From Casuarina equisetifolia (lineage: Eukaryota > Streptophyta > Magnoliopsida > Fagales > Casuarinaceae): a stretch of 64,000 nt of DNA. The stretch is from assembly GCA_028551475.1 (NCBI GenBank), contig CM052357.1:3286001-3350000 (forward strand), given 5' to 3'. Under the pieces are notes generated by a model, which had not been told where the DNA came from, did no database searches, and saw only the letters and a program-made list of their open reading frames with translations. Shown one piece after another: positions 23,887 to 35,029 of this stretch. The position numbers and the translations under genes were made by a program. The stretch's first letter is position 1. Each line of letters begins with the position of its first letter.

Positions 23887-24686
23887 ATAAAACTACTAAA
23901 AATTTTGTTTTACATTTTTATATATTCTTCAATGCAAAGAAATTGGTAAAATTTATTAATTACATAATACACCATTGTTAAAGTGCTCATCTGCGGCCAT
24001 GCATGAATCAATCAAAGTAATAAAAGGCAAGGTAACACCTATTTGCACGAGTACGAAATGATATTTATGCCACCTTTTAGAACAACTAGAAAGAACACTT
24101 GTTCTTCACTATGATATGACTTCAAGACCTTTTTTCTTTTTTTGGTTGTGAATAGTTAACCTCTTGTTCCAATTCTAATTATACATAACTAATTTGTTCA
24201 CATATACCAAGAACTAGATCAAGGTATATTAATCTAATAAGTGCCAAAAAAGGTGCACAAACGTAACTATCATTATGAGATTAATCTATACTATATATGA
24301 TTTCTTAATAAATATATTTTTAGTTTCAGAGTCATTTAGATGCAAAATCGCACAAAATATTATTGTATGATGTAACACCTCGTTGCATTTATAAAAATTC
24401 CATCCAAGACCACTACCATTCTCACCACCACGATACCCACATTAATATCAATTCTTGCAGCCGTAGTGTTCAACTTTTTCCCATTGCCTCTATCAATGGC
24501 TACCTTTCATGACGGGCTTGATGGCACCAATGACATAATGAACCTGGTGTTAAATTTGGTCCTGGATTCACTTTATTGCTCCTAGTTTCAAATGCAATCT
24601 AGTGATGCATTGCTTTCCCATTTAGGCTATGTTGGTCTTAGTGTGGTGATCTTGAAGCTTAGAAAATTAGCCTATTGATAGAGGTA
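23887..24686. other. Spacer without a recognised gene
   Basis: AT-rich. I see no supported gene. The right end (24590-24686) shares CCCATTTAGGCT and TTGGTCTTAGT with 62660-62690. Confidence 0.55.
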
Positions 24687-24789
24687 GTCTTAAACTCACC
24701 TGAAAAGTCTGAAAACATAGAACTTGGAAATTCGCAATACTGAATTGCCACGAATCAACCACAAGTCGTTGTTGAATGCAACTTGAGAA
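24687..24789 (-). other. Exon-like repeated cassette with conserved splice donor, copy 2
   Basis: On the minus strand, GTTGCATTCAACAACGACTT is followed about 70 bases later by TTTCAG|GTGAGTTTAAG, a good plant 5' splice site. Related cassettes lie at 21365-21480, 37563-37660, 37742-37849 and 62723-62830. Product unknown. The plastid fragment abuts its upstream side. Confidence 0.5.
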
Positions 24790-25096
24790 GTTATACATTT
24801 GTGTAGTAATAAGATCATTTAGTATTTCTTGAAACTCGATCTTTCCCCTAAATGAACCATGTAGCCGAGAGAAACCATGAACCAAAATAGAAGAGCTTGC
24901 CCCACCCATGAGTAAATATTTCATAGTAGCCTTACTAGATTGTACATCTTTCTTGGTATATCCAAATAATAGATAGGAGCATAAACTGAAATATTTTGGA
25001 ACTACAAAGAAAGTTATTAAATAGTTAGCATCACATAAAAGCATTTCTCCTAGAGTAATTGTTAATACGAATGACAGAAATTTTGTTATAACCATT
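24790..25096 (-). pseudogene. Nuclear copy of plastid ndhB (NUPT)
   Basis: The minus strand encodes about 102 residues that I recognise as the middle of NdhB, a membrane subunit of the plastid NDH complex. The order of motifs is [27 protein letters not shown], then [20 protein letters not shown] and finally TTQMYN. Similarity starts and stops abruptly at both ends, covering roughly residues 125-230 of the family. The frame is still open, but conserved glycines and acidic residues have changed (for example GANDLIT is DANYLIT). A nuclear fragment this short cannot make a working subunit. It sits against the exon-like cassette at its 3' side, as if inserted into a repeat copy. Confidence 0.9.
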
Positions 25097-26369
25097 TTTG
25101 GAAGCAAGTTGCACTTAATGAGAAAGCTTGATCATGGGGGTGCTTTATGAATTAGTACAAAATGTACAAATGAAAAGTTTTCTTGTCTTACTCTTCAAAT
25201 TTGATGATAGACATGTTCAAAATACTATTATGAATTGAATCGAATCATGCAGTGAACAAATACAATAACTAAATGAAATACCAAAGAATTGATGTGGTTT
25301 TACTAATTCATCTCTACGTCAATAAAGAAGCATTTCTTTCATTTTTTCTTTGTTTTTCATTTTTTAATGTTTTGTATAGCCAAGAGTTACCATATATTTT
25401 TATTTCTTTTGTGCTATCTCTTTTTGGTAATTATGATAACTCACCAAATGATACAACATACAAGTTTCCTAGACCTCATATATATGGCTAACATGGAAAA
25501 AAATCCAAATTAAAAGAATCATCATTTTACTTTTTAACCTAAAGTTTGACTCCATATCTAACAAATATAGTGAGATCAAGTCATTAGTCAACGGGCAGTT
25601 GAAGGTTTGGTCAAATGCCCTTCACCAACTAAAATGACTTACTAATTATAGGAGGAGACATATTCATCTCCAATGAAGGGTTGCAAAAGATTCTCAATAA
25701 GGCTCATCCTTTTACAACTCATCCCATCCTATTGGCTTTTCCTAACGAGTTCAAGGGAGGAAAGTGTTTGTTCAAGACTCAACGTAACAAGTTGATACAA
25801 CTCAATGAATTACAAACTAGTACTATTTTGGAGAGAAGATGCATATACTACATTTAGTCTCGGAGTGGTTATAAGAGGAAACAAACTAGTAGTTAGTCCA
25901 CTAGATTACGTGTTGTGGGCACTATTTGCACATTGTTCTCTTGGCTTAGAGAAAGTGTGTTGCAATTGAGAGAAAAAGAACTTGTAAGTTATCTTGGTTT
26001 ATAGTCAAGAACGGTTGTACTTCAATTGAATTAGGGGATAGTGAATGTAGGATCTTTTGGATAAATCAAATCACCTTAAAATTATGTATTCATTAAAATT
26101 CTCTTTTATTGCCTCCATTTCATATGCTTGCCATCAGCTTGTGTTTTACTAATTTCTATTGTGTAAAACATTACCATTGAATAATACAGATTATTATCAA
26201 AGTATTTAATTCTACAATCATTTATTATTTTGCCTTTGTAGTCTTTTGCCCTTGTTGATTCAAACATATTTGTAATTGATTGCAAAACGATTTGAGAGAA
26301 ATACATGAAATATTAATGATTTACCAAGAACTATCGTATCACATTGCTTCAACAACCTTTGATTCATAA
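25097..26369. other. Spacer without a recognised gene
   Basis: AT-rich DNA with short open frames lacking any recognisable domain. Confidence 0.55.
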
Positions 26370-27002
26370 CTATAAAAAAAAAAAGACTATTTTAGAACTA
26401 ACAACAAAATTATTGAAAGTTACTTTTGTTTAGTGCAACTAAGAAAGCAAATAAAATTTTCATGCTAATTCATATAGGAGTTGGCCAATAGTCTAGTGAT
26501 GATACATAAAATACCTGTCATGTACATGCGAACCGGATAGACCACCCACTTCTTTTAAAGCAACTTCTCATGTTTTTCTTTTCTCTTCTTCAATGTCAGG
26601 ACCTTCTATATGCCTAGTAAAAGCTTTTGCAAAACTTGCCATTTGGTTTTGTACATCAGAGGGATCCATGTGATAGAAAACCAGTAAAATGATCAATTGT
26701 CCTTTTTTCATGCATTCTACTATCTTGGTTAGTTCAATCAAACACCATTTGGAGAAAGCAAAGTTCTTAGAGATTACAATGATTGCATATTTTGATTCTT
26801 TTATTGCTTTCAAAAGCTCTTAAGAAATGTTTTTTCGTCGTTCTAAGCTTTCACTATCTCGGAAGATGCTGAAACCATTTCGTTCCAAAGCAGCGTGTGA
26901 GTGGTCAGAAAATCCCTTACGGGTATCATTCCCACAGAAACTAAGGAAAACATCGTATCTCCGCCGTCGTGTTGAGGATGAAGAGGCTCTTTGAGTGTTC
27001 AT
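26370..27002 (-). pseudogene. TIR exon of a TNL, two in-frame stops
   Basis: Starts at Met 27002 with a Ser/Arg-rich leader, then the TIR domain: RYDVFLSFCGNDTRKGFSDH (canonical SFRG replaced by SFCG) and GFSIFRDSESLERRKNIS. TAA at 26822-26820 breaks the frame, which resumes as ELLKAIKES, SKNFAFSKWCLIELTKI and FYHMDPSDV. TGA at 26570-26568 breaks it again before a tail ending HVHDR and a splice donor (exon end 26515). The catalytic glutamate of TIR NADases (E in WCLIEL) is retained here, unlike in the TNL at 56 kb. About 145 bp on, the start of the next exon is traceable near 26370, but no NB-ARC domain follows. Only the TIR part of a TNL remains. Confidence 0.85.
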
Positions 27003-27329
27003 GAGGCTACTGAAGGCACAAACTTGTTAACGGATCAATCGGCTGTGACAAGCATAGCTGGTTGAGAAGGATTTGCTGCTTACTAGGCTTGGTAAGTTTG
27101 GCAATGCCGCTTAGCGAGATGTTCGGATTGCTGCATTTAAATTGAGAGACTTGTGCTTAGGCCGGCTTTGGGGCGAGGAAAGCGAAAATGGTTTACGCCG
27201 GATGTCGAGCACCAGCTTTGTAAGCCGCCCGCATGTGCTACTCATCTTTTCAGGTTGCTTTAGTTTTCCTTTAGTCTTATCATTGCTCCTTTGGATTTTT
27301 CTCGTCTAAACAAATACAAATTCGGGTGC
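27003..27329. other. Spacer upstream of the TIR fragment
   Basis: More GC-rich than its surroundings. No gene or shared repeat recognised. Confidence 0.5.
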
Positions 27330-28960
27330 ACTTGATATGCGACACGGCGAAGTTAATTTAGAGTCCATGCTTACACAATTTCAATAATAATTTTATAAAA
27401 ACTGAACAGAGAGTTTGAGTTTTACAAAAAGGAAGTTTCTTGCACTTGATGGTAAATTCAAAGCGTGAAGGTTTAAGCAAGTTGGTTCTTCTCAGTGTCA
27501 TCCATTGAAACAAGGTTCAAGTTGATCAGCGAAGCCTCCAAATGCATCTCTTTCGGAACTCAACAGAAGTTTTCATGAAAAAAATGGGGAATCCAGCATC
27601 GGCTCACTGCCAAAGGCATGGTTTATCACGCCAACTATGTCCTTTTGTTGTTACTGCGTCCTTTCGCACTAGATTTGTTGTTCTGTTCGTAAATGCCAAG
27701 ACCTTACCCGCAGATCCTCCCATTTGTCTTACTGTACGGGTCTTCTTCATCATCCACCATTGTTGGCAACCTCGAAGTTTCAGCCACCAGGGAACTCGCA
27801 CCATTTTATCATTGAAATGCCATTGCAAGTAGTGGATAATCATTTCTATGTTTTCCTTTGAATATGCGACCCTGCAACATCAAATAAAGCTGTAATATTG
27901 GTTAGCTATCAAAGATTAAAATAAAAATTAAATTGCAATTAATGACAGTGATAGGATATTGGAATTGGATTAGATCATAAATTTTAGCAAACAAAGAAGA
28001 AGCAAATGGGTCTAGAATGAAAAAATATAGCCCAGAAAAGTTTGTTAAATTCATCTCCAATGTATGCTCAAGTTAGTCAAAATAGTAGCAATGAAAAAGG
28101 AAAACCAACAAGCAATTATTGAAACAAGACTCAATTATAAGAAATGAGAAAAGCAAAGAAACTATATGGTGCTCCTTCTACTATAATGGCGTCGGACTTG
28201 AGTACATGGAATATGCTCCACACATAGGGCGGATGAATTGATGAAATAATAATGCAATAAACAAGATAAGAGAGGAGAAACATCTTACCCTTAATTGAAG
28301 TTTTACCTCTTTATATCGGTATATAAGGTTGTGGCCGTACTAGTGCCCAGTAATACCATTGGGCTGATTGCACGATCATCCTATCAAGACATTAAGACGT
28401 GGAGGCCTGCACTGATTGAACCAATCAACCCATCAAGACATTTCCCTTATAGGGCCTAACTCATTGAGGCCTCCGATATAAAGACAATTAGAAACACGAG
28501 AGATTCTCAAGAGTTTTGAATCCCACAGCTAAAGGAAGGCTTTGCCTGTAATTTACAATACCATTTAATTCTACACAGTTTTCTTTAGGATAATATTTTT
28601 TAAAAGCTTTTCAACGAAAGAGTTACAAGGCATAATGATTGTTTAAAACTTTAACCTCATAAATATTATTCACATATCCAATCTACAAATGATGATCTAC
28701 GCCTGTGAAGATAATTCCACTTTCTTGACCAAATCAATCCCAATTGCCTACTAATGTTCAAGTTCATTTTCATCCATGTAATCCAGAATAACAAAAACAT
28801 TTTTTTTATTCCAGAATAACAAAAACATTTTTTATTAAGTACTTAATGTCATAATATGTACTTAATTCCTTATGAAATTCTTCCCCATATAATGATCTCA
28901 TATACTTGCTTCTCTTTCCACAAGGATCTTAAAAATAACTTCTTTTTGTGGATTAATTAG
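27330..28960 (+). repeat. Segmental duplicate, copy 2 (partner 3180-4373)
   Basis: Clearly collinear with 3180-4150, but longer because 27600-28260 also contains material related to 6990-7290 and 32820-33010 (CGCCAAC, AGGCAC, ATCAAAG-ATTAAAA). The right end 28310-28960 again matches 3560-4130, including AGTGCCCAGTAAT, GGAGGCCTGCA and TTTCCACAAGGATCTTAAAA. No coding content. Confidence 0.8.
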
Positions 28961-29486
28961 ACCATGTTTCTTTTGCTTCTCACAGCTCAAGTGAAGCGCG
29001 GGGTCTAGACCAACCGATAGTTTGAGACACATTCTGCCTCCCCCTTTAACTGAGCCGAAAAAAAAAAGGACCATATTAGACCATATTTCCTAATTTCTTT
29101 TCCAACACAAGTAAAAATATAGAAAGCTTTACTTATCAAAACATATATAGGAAGCTTCATATTTAAAAGAAACTCAATCATAAATTACTTACACTAAAAT
29201 TGTCTTACAATTTCTTATAAAATGAATACCATCTGTTTCAAAATAAAATGAAGTCTTCATTTCCTTTGTTCTAGATTCCATTCCAAACAAGTATTAGACC
29301 CCGATTTGCTTCAACAACTGTTGATTCGTGGTTACAAAAAAGAGATCAGTTTAGAACCAAAGTCCAAATAAAATAATAGTTGCTTGCATTTAGTTTAACT
29401 AGGGAAGTAAATCAAATTCTTCATAATAATTCATTCACAAGTCAACCCAGTATAGCGTAGTGAACAGAATGATATACCTATCATAT
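28961..29486. other. Spacer; 29310-29480 resembles the TNL intron 1 region
   Basis: No gene. The segment TTGCTTCAACAACTGTTGATTC followed by TTTAGAACCA resembles the exon 2 start and intron 1 region of the other TNL copies (26340-26400 and 55640-55700). Confidence 0.5.
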
Positions 29487-29890
29487 GTTTGCCATCCATT
29501 ATCCACTTTTTAAAAAACAGCCTTCTATGTTTTCCTTTGCTCTTCTTCAACCTTGAAGTCTTTTACATGCCTAGCCAAAGCTTCTGTGAAACTCCTCTTC
29601 TGGCTTCATACGTCAGAGGAATTCACACGATAGAATAGAAGTAAGACTGCCAGATGCTTCTCTTTGATGTAGTCCAGAATCTTGGTGAACTCCAAGTACC
29701 ATTTCAAGAAATATAATTCTGCGAAATCACGATTGAGTGCGTATTCTTGGATTGCTTCTAACAGTTCGTCAACAATATATTTTCCTTTGTAACTTTTCAT
29801 CGTCTCTAAAGACATCGATGCCTTTTCTTTTAGAGCCTGAGGCTGATCAATAGAAGAAAGCTTGTTAGGACACACAGTGACCAACAGGGC
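29487..29890 (-). pseudogene. Second broken TIR exon
   Basis: The minus strand has decayed TIR sequence: KGKYIVDELLEAIQE, then LKWYLEFTKILDYIKEKHL, then LLLFYRVNSSDV followed by a stop at 29606. It continues as a tail ending near a splice donor GTATATC at about 29474-29480. The first third of the domain is missing: beyond about 29884 the sequence switches to the repeat shared with 4165-4373. Neither this nor the 26.5-kb copy is followed by an NB-ARC exon. Confidence 0.75.
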
Positions 29891-30099
29891 CAGAAATACA
29901 ATCTCTCGTTTCTTTCCTGAAGGCAGAAGGTAAGAGAAGTGACAGATGATAAAGGCAGAACATAAGAGAACTTACGGATGATAAAGGCAGAATGTAAGTG
30001 AAAAATGATAAAAATAGAAGAAGCAGCCTAAGAAGTCGGAAAAAGTGTCCGATGACTCTCCAAAGCAAGCATGCAGGGTGCTGGTTTGACGGGCGTCTT
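29891..30099 (+). repeat. Repeat segment interrupted by the 30.1-kb retroelement
   Basis: Collinear with 4165-4345 (shared CCTGAAGGCAGAA, GATGATAAAGGCAGAA-type and AAAGCAAG-ATG-AGGGTGC runs). The match resumes at 32236 on the far side of the element. Confidence 0.85.
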
Positions 30100-30621
30100 T
30101 GTTGGGAGAATTCAACAAGGTCACATCAATCACAATGAGATCGAACACACAAATATAAGAACACACATACCCAAACACAACAGATTTAAGAGGTTTGGAA
30201 CATCATAATGTCCTACGTCCCCTGTAGTCTCTTCTCATTAGATTTTCTCATACATTCCCTCTCCTCAAATAGGTATCTCATGGATTCTCTCATCAACTAG
30301 AATCCATGAGAGGGGCCTTCTTCAACAATTAGCCCCCCATGGGGACTCTCTCAATTTGCCCACTAGGTTTCTCTATACTTCTCCTATTTATAGAGAAACC
30401 CTGAAGGAATCCTAGTTGAATACTACTAGAAAAACCTACTTCCACATAAGGATAAGAATCCTACTCCAACACTACTAGGAATAAGGATAAGAATCCTAAT
30501 CCAACACTACTAGGAAATCCACTATATCTAGAAGATATTTCCTAGTTCCACAATTATATAAAGACCCCTGATTGTAATGACAATCATACCCTTTAACCTA
30601 ATTGTTCCACCAATCCTAACA
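30100..30621 (-). repeat. LTR (3' in element orientation)
   Basis: On the plus strand it begins TGTTGGGAGAATTC and ends AATCCTAACA, so the ends form TG...CA. It differs from its partner at 11 of 522 positions, all transitions, and has no indels. Confidence 0.93.
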
Positions 30622-30900
30622 ATCTCCCCTTTGGAACAATTTAGTACAACATCCCTGCATCATAGGAAAGTATAGAAAATCTCTTCAAATTATCAACTAC
30701 ACAGCCATAATCTTTGGAAAGAGAAAGATTAGAGAAACTCTCTTCAACTTCCACAGCTATAGTCTTTGGATAGAGAAAGACTAAGTAAACTCTCTTCAAC
30801 CACAATCTTTTGAAAGAGAAGATTGCAAAAAAAACTCTCTTCAACTTCTACAACCACAATCTTTTTTATAGAGAAAGATTAAACAAAACTCTCTTCAAAA
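30622..30900 (-). repeat. Imperfect tandem repeats inside the element
   Basis: Beside the polypurine tract, four units of roughly 50-65 bp recur: CTCTCTTCAA, then a CCACA-rich piece, then (A)TC-TTTGGA-AGAGAAAGA. Units begin near 30680, 30740, 30795 and 30840. No coding sense. Confidence 0.75.
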
Positions 30901-31698
30901 CAAGCCTGCATCAACTGTGCTATCTTGCCTTTGCTTTAAACCACGCCTCTCTTAGGTCATACCTCCTTAGGCACTTCCACTGCAGCCTCTTCTAGGTTAC
31001 ACCTTTCCTAGGCCATGTTTCTCTCCAGGCATTCGCACATCATCATGGGCTTTTTCCATCTAAATGTGTCCTCCACCATAAGGCCCTCAATAAAAGTAAA
31101 AAACATGAGACTTTCACAACAATTGAGATCACTCTTCGAAATCCCCAATGAAGAGTACATCTCCCATCCAAAATTGTTGGTGCTTCCCTGGAATCAACCA
31201 TCGGAGTCTCAATATACCTCATCTGGATATCAATAAACTTGAAAAATCTCAAACTTTTACTTCATCAATCACATCAATATAGGAGCATCACGTCAACATA
31301 CGAACATAACATGCTCCCCCTCAATCAACAATTCATCAACAACTTCAACAAAATGCTCCCCTTTAAACATCAATATCTCTACCATTCTCTATCATCTGAT
31401 GCCATAACTTGAGCCAAATGCTCAAATATAGACAGAGAGACATAGATCTGCACTTTGCAAACCTCAATCCACAACTCCAACAATGTATTCCAATTGATCT
31501 ACATCAATATCATCCAAAATCAAACTGGATTTAGGGAAAGAGAAAATCTCACCTTAAAACACATCAATTTGCTTCTTCAATTGCATTCATCATATTCGAT
31601 CCATCATCTTTGGTCCTGATCTTCCACGGTGCACGCTCACCGTACCACTTGTTAGAAACCAAACTTGTCTCCCATACCACTTGTTGGGATCCAAACTT

Positions 31699-31711
31699 GG
31701 CTCTGATACCA
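31699..31711 (-). other. Primer-binding site of the small element
   Basis: The minus strand reads TGGTATCAGAGCC, the exact initiator-methionine tRNA complement, two bases inside the LTR. Confidence 0.9.
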
Positions 31712-31713
31712 CT

Positions 31714-32235
31714 TGTTGGGAGAATTCAACAAGGTCGCATCAATCACAATGAGATCGAACACACAAATATAAGAACACACACACCCAAACACAACAGATT
31801 TAAGAGGTTCGGAACATCATAATGTCCTACGTCCTCTGTAGTCTCTTCTCATTAGATTTTCTCATACATTCCCTCTCCTCAAATAGGTATCTCATGGATT
31901 CTCTCATCAACTAGAATCCATGAGAGGGGCCTTCTTCAACAATTAGCCCCTTATGGGGACTCTCTCAATTTGCCCACTAGGTTTCTCTATACTTCTCCTA
32001 TTTATAGAGAAACCCTGAAGGAATCCTAGTTGAATACTACTAGGAAAACCTACTTCCATATAAGGATAAGAATCCTACTCCAACACTACTAGGAATAAGG
32101 ATAAGAATCCTAATCCAACACTACTAGGAAATCTACTATATCTAGAAGATATTTCCTAGTTCCACAATTATATAGAGACCCCTGATTGTAATGACAATCA
32201 TATCCTTTAACCTAATTGTTCCACCAATCCTAACA
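31714..32235 (-). repeat. LTR (5' in element orientation)
   Basis: Partner of 30100-30621. A minus-strand TATA-like CTATAAATAGG lies at about 31999-32009 and may be the core promoter. Confidence 0.92.
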
Positions 32236-32977
32236 GTCTTTGCCGTAGAAACTGAGCAAATACAACGTACTTGCATTGAAGAGGTCCTGAAAATGAAGAG
32301 GCGCCGAAACTGAAGAGGCTTCGGAGCGCTAATCGACAGCACAGATTTGTTACGTGCCAAGACTTGAGACGTATTCCGATTCCCACTACGAATTTAATGA
32401 GGTATTTGCAGAATTCCATGGACTATGTCAGACGTCGCTCTGTGACTTCCCTACGTACTTATTGACCCGTCAAAACATAGAATTCAGCCGTTCATCCATA
32501 TCTAGGCTGAAAAGACATTGTATATTTGTCGTGTCGTGAGTACTAGTGAACCAATGGGTAAGCCAGAAGGCCGGAAAACGCCATTAATATACTCAGGTGA
32601 AAATTTTGATCCATGATAATATCGTCTTGATCCATCCTCTTCTGCGACTCATCATGACTCGTTCTTTTCGGATCAAAGTGCCAAGATGCAAGCAAGCTAG
32701 TTCTACTCAACTTCTTCCATAGAGTGGAGTAATACAACTGATGCCGTCATATCTTAATATTTCATGGATTACAACGTTTTTGAAGGATGAACAGAAAGTT
32801 CTCCTGAAAAACAGAAAAATCTCATAGTAAATCCCGCCAACCATCGTTGGCAACCTCGTTGTCCATCTTTCTGTGCCGGCCTTGTGTTTACCGCCAGGCA
32901 CTAGATCTGTCCTCATCACTAGCATTAAACATGCCATTGCAAGTTGGTGAATAAGTATTCTGTGTTCTTTTGAGCAT
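32236..32977 (+). repeat. Continuation of duplicated blocks after the retroelement
   Basis: 32236-32262 completes the repeat interrupted by the element. 32360-32560 matches 5025-5230. 32610-32977 matches 6790-7130. No gene. Confidence 0.75.
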
Positions 32978-33698
32978 AAGTTAGTCAGAATTGAGAATCT
33001 TGTGGAAAAAGTTTCTGTCCAGGGAATATATAGCCTCCGTTTTAACTTAAAAAACTGAGTATAAACCGGCTTACAACGTGTTGTGTAGTTAGTAACTATG
33101 TAGATGAAAGTTAAAAAAGTGATAACAGATAGAGAGGACACCAGAAAACTTAAGTGGTTCGACCACAACTATGCCTACATCGATGGAGAAAGCAGAGAGC
33201 ATACTTTTACTGCTGTGCAGGGGAGTATACAAGGTTTTAAGTACAATTATCTTCTCATTAACACTCACAAATCCTCTATTTATATGTTCAAGAAATGTAT
33301 TTCAGTGTTTAATAACAGCCTGTAACGAAATCACCTTTTTCTTCCCCTTACATAACACTGCACAAAGTCATGCAACTTCTGTTCTGTTCTTGACTGCTGC
33401 AGAATTCTCTCTTTCTGGTTTCTATCGGTTTTCTGTGTCTCTATCTCACCATCTATATCCCATATTTGATTGCCTTCTTCCCTTAATGAACCACGAGATT
33501 TTTGTGCCTTTAAGGGGTAGAAGCCGAGAGATAGGCACCTGGTAATACAAAACAACATCTTGCCTTACAGCACGGAGAGCAGCTTGCCCTTTGGATTGTT
33601 TGACTTCACCAAGCTGCTGCATCACCTGCTTGTGTCCTCCACGTAATAAAAACCACCAAATGACTACATAAAGGTCACGGATTACAAATCATAATATA
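32978..33698. mobile_element. About 720-bp insertion of uncertain type
   Basis: The copy at 6790-7290 runs straight through the place where this segment sits: TTCTCTTTGGCATGCAACC there, TTCTTTTGAGCATAAG ... GGCACGCAACC here. Inside is GTGGTTCGACCACAACTATGCC plus a 124-codon frame without a domain. Such TTCGAC...CTAC phrasing resembles plant LTRs, so a solo LTR is possible, but I could not find clean TG/CA ends or a target duplication. Confidence 0.5.
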
Positions 33699-33896
33699 AT
33701 GGCACGCAACCATGTGTTATCAAATAAAGTTTTAGGATTAGTCAGCTATCAAAGAATAAAAGGAAATTTAAATTGCAATCAATGATCTATGATGGAAGTG
33801 ACAAAAATCGGATTTAAATTGAGGTTAGCAAGTGTTTAGTTCAGTCATGAGCAAGTACTACTAAAGATCTTTTGATCCCATATTTGACACCTTGAG

Positions 33897-33898
33897 AA

Positions 33899-33941
<43 letters not shown>
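33897..33941 (+). repeat. Compound (GT)n(GA)n microsatellite
   Basis: About eleven GT units run directly into about ten GA units. Simple sequence. Confidence 0.95.
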
Positions 33942-33942
<1 letters not shown>

Positions 33943-35029
33943 TAAAAAAAGAAATGGGATAAATTTTAGCATATAAACAAGAATTAAACACTTTTAGGTA
34001 TCTAATTCGAAAGATCATAAAATTCATAAGGTTATTTGATAGATTATTTGTTCACCTAAAGAGAAAGTGAGACTTGGACTACTAGACCTTAAATTGTAGA
34101 ATAAGATTTTGGAGTGGTCACTTTAGAATGTTATCAATTATTCAAGTTCTTCTTTATGGAGTAAATAAATTTATAATACTAAATATAAAAGAACTTCAAT
34201 TATGTATTTTGATATCAAAGGAAATATGATATGGGGGTAGAGAGGTTTTCTCAATCTATAATAGACCTTCTTATTGTTTTAAAAAGACATAAGAAATTGT
34301 GCCAAGTTAATACTGGGGTTGAATGACATGACTTGATATAATTAGGTGGAATTAGTAAATATAACTTTATTGAACAACTTATATGTAAGGAGTAGACTTC
34401 TTATAATAGAAATATCTCGATGGCTTTTCTTAATTGACTTATATTATAATTTTTATAGTTCTTAAGTTGAAGGTAAGTCATATTTATTTTTTCACTATAC
34501 CTGGACTAAGCAAATTTGATAAAGTATTCTTACACAACAAGGCATTCATACGAACATTAACAATTAGAACTTTGAACTCCAATAGATAATTAAAGCAATT
34601 AAAGGAAAGACTTTGGCTATGAAACTCCTTAAATTTTTTTTTTAGTAGAAATATAAGTTTGCATTAATAAAATGTAGTATTCAAAAGTATAGGGATATAC
34701 TTGAAATTTTCTTGTAAGAATTTTATATTTTAAAACAAAGAAATTCTCCCTTATACAATTTTCCTTACTTTAGCCAATAGGCTTGAAATGTCAACTGTTA
34801 TGTTTTGAAATTGTCTTTTATTTTGTTCTATCCACATTCAAGAAATGCAAGCTAAAAAAAAGAATATTAAGAAATTTTTCAGTCAAATCCTTTCCTTTTA
34901 TTGCTTTGATAATTTATTATAGTTTTTCATTTCATCGTCCGATATAATGTTGAATTTTATTTTAAGTAAGGATAGTTTTCCAAACTATCATTATCCATGA
35001 ACGTTTAAAAAAAAATGACTCAAATTTTT
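33942..35029. other. AT-rich spacer, no recognised gene
   Basis: Long AT-rich stretch. Open frames are short and without domains. Confidence 0.6.

Larger units (their letters stand above)
30100..32235 (-). mobile_element. Small non-coding LTR retrotransposon
   Basis: A 2136-bp element with two 522-bp LTRs (30100-30621 and 31714-32235) and a 1092-bp interior that has no copia or gypsy protein. Orientation is minus. The initiator-Met primer site is at 31699-31711 (GGCTCTGATACCA on the plus strand), two bases from the right LTR. A purine tract (AAAGGGGAGATT on the minus strand) borders the left LTR. A perfect 5-bp target duplication GTCTT lies at 30095-30099 and 32236-32240. It must borrow enzymes from another element. 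Size falls between classic TRIMs and LARDs, so I keep the general name. Confidence 0.93.

Noticed and set aside
30670-30900. Regular short repeats considered as a CRISPR array
   Set aside because: This is a plant nuclear retroelement interior. Units are imperfect and contiguous, with no unique spacers.
33150-33165. GGTTCGACC considered as the B box of a tRNA gene
   Set aside because: No A box, no cloverleaf pairing in the preceding 50-60 bases, and it lies inside the inserted repeat.
33171-33545. A 124-codon plus-strand frame
   Set aside because: It lies wholly inside the 720-bp insertion, has no domain and is composed mainly of low-complexity hydrophobic residues.
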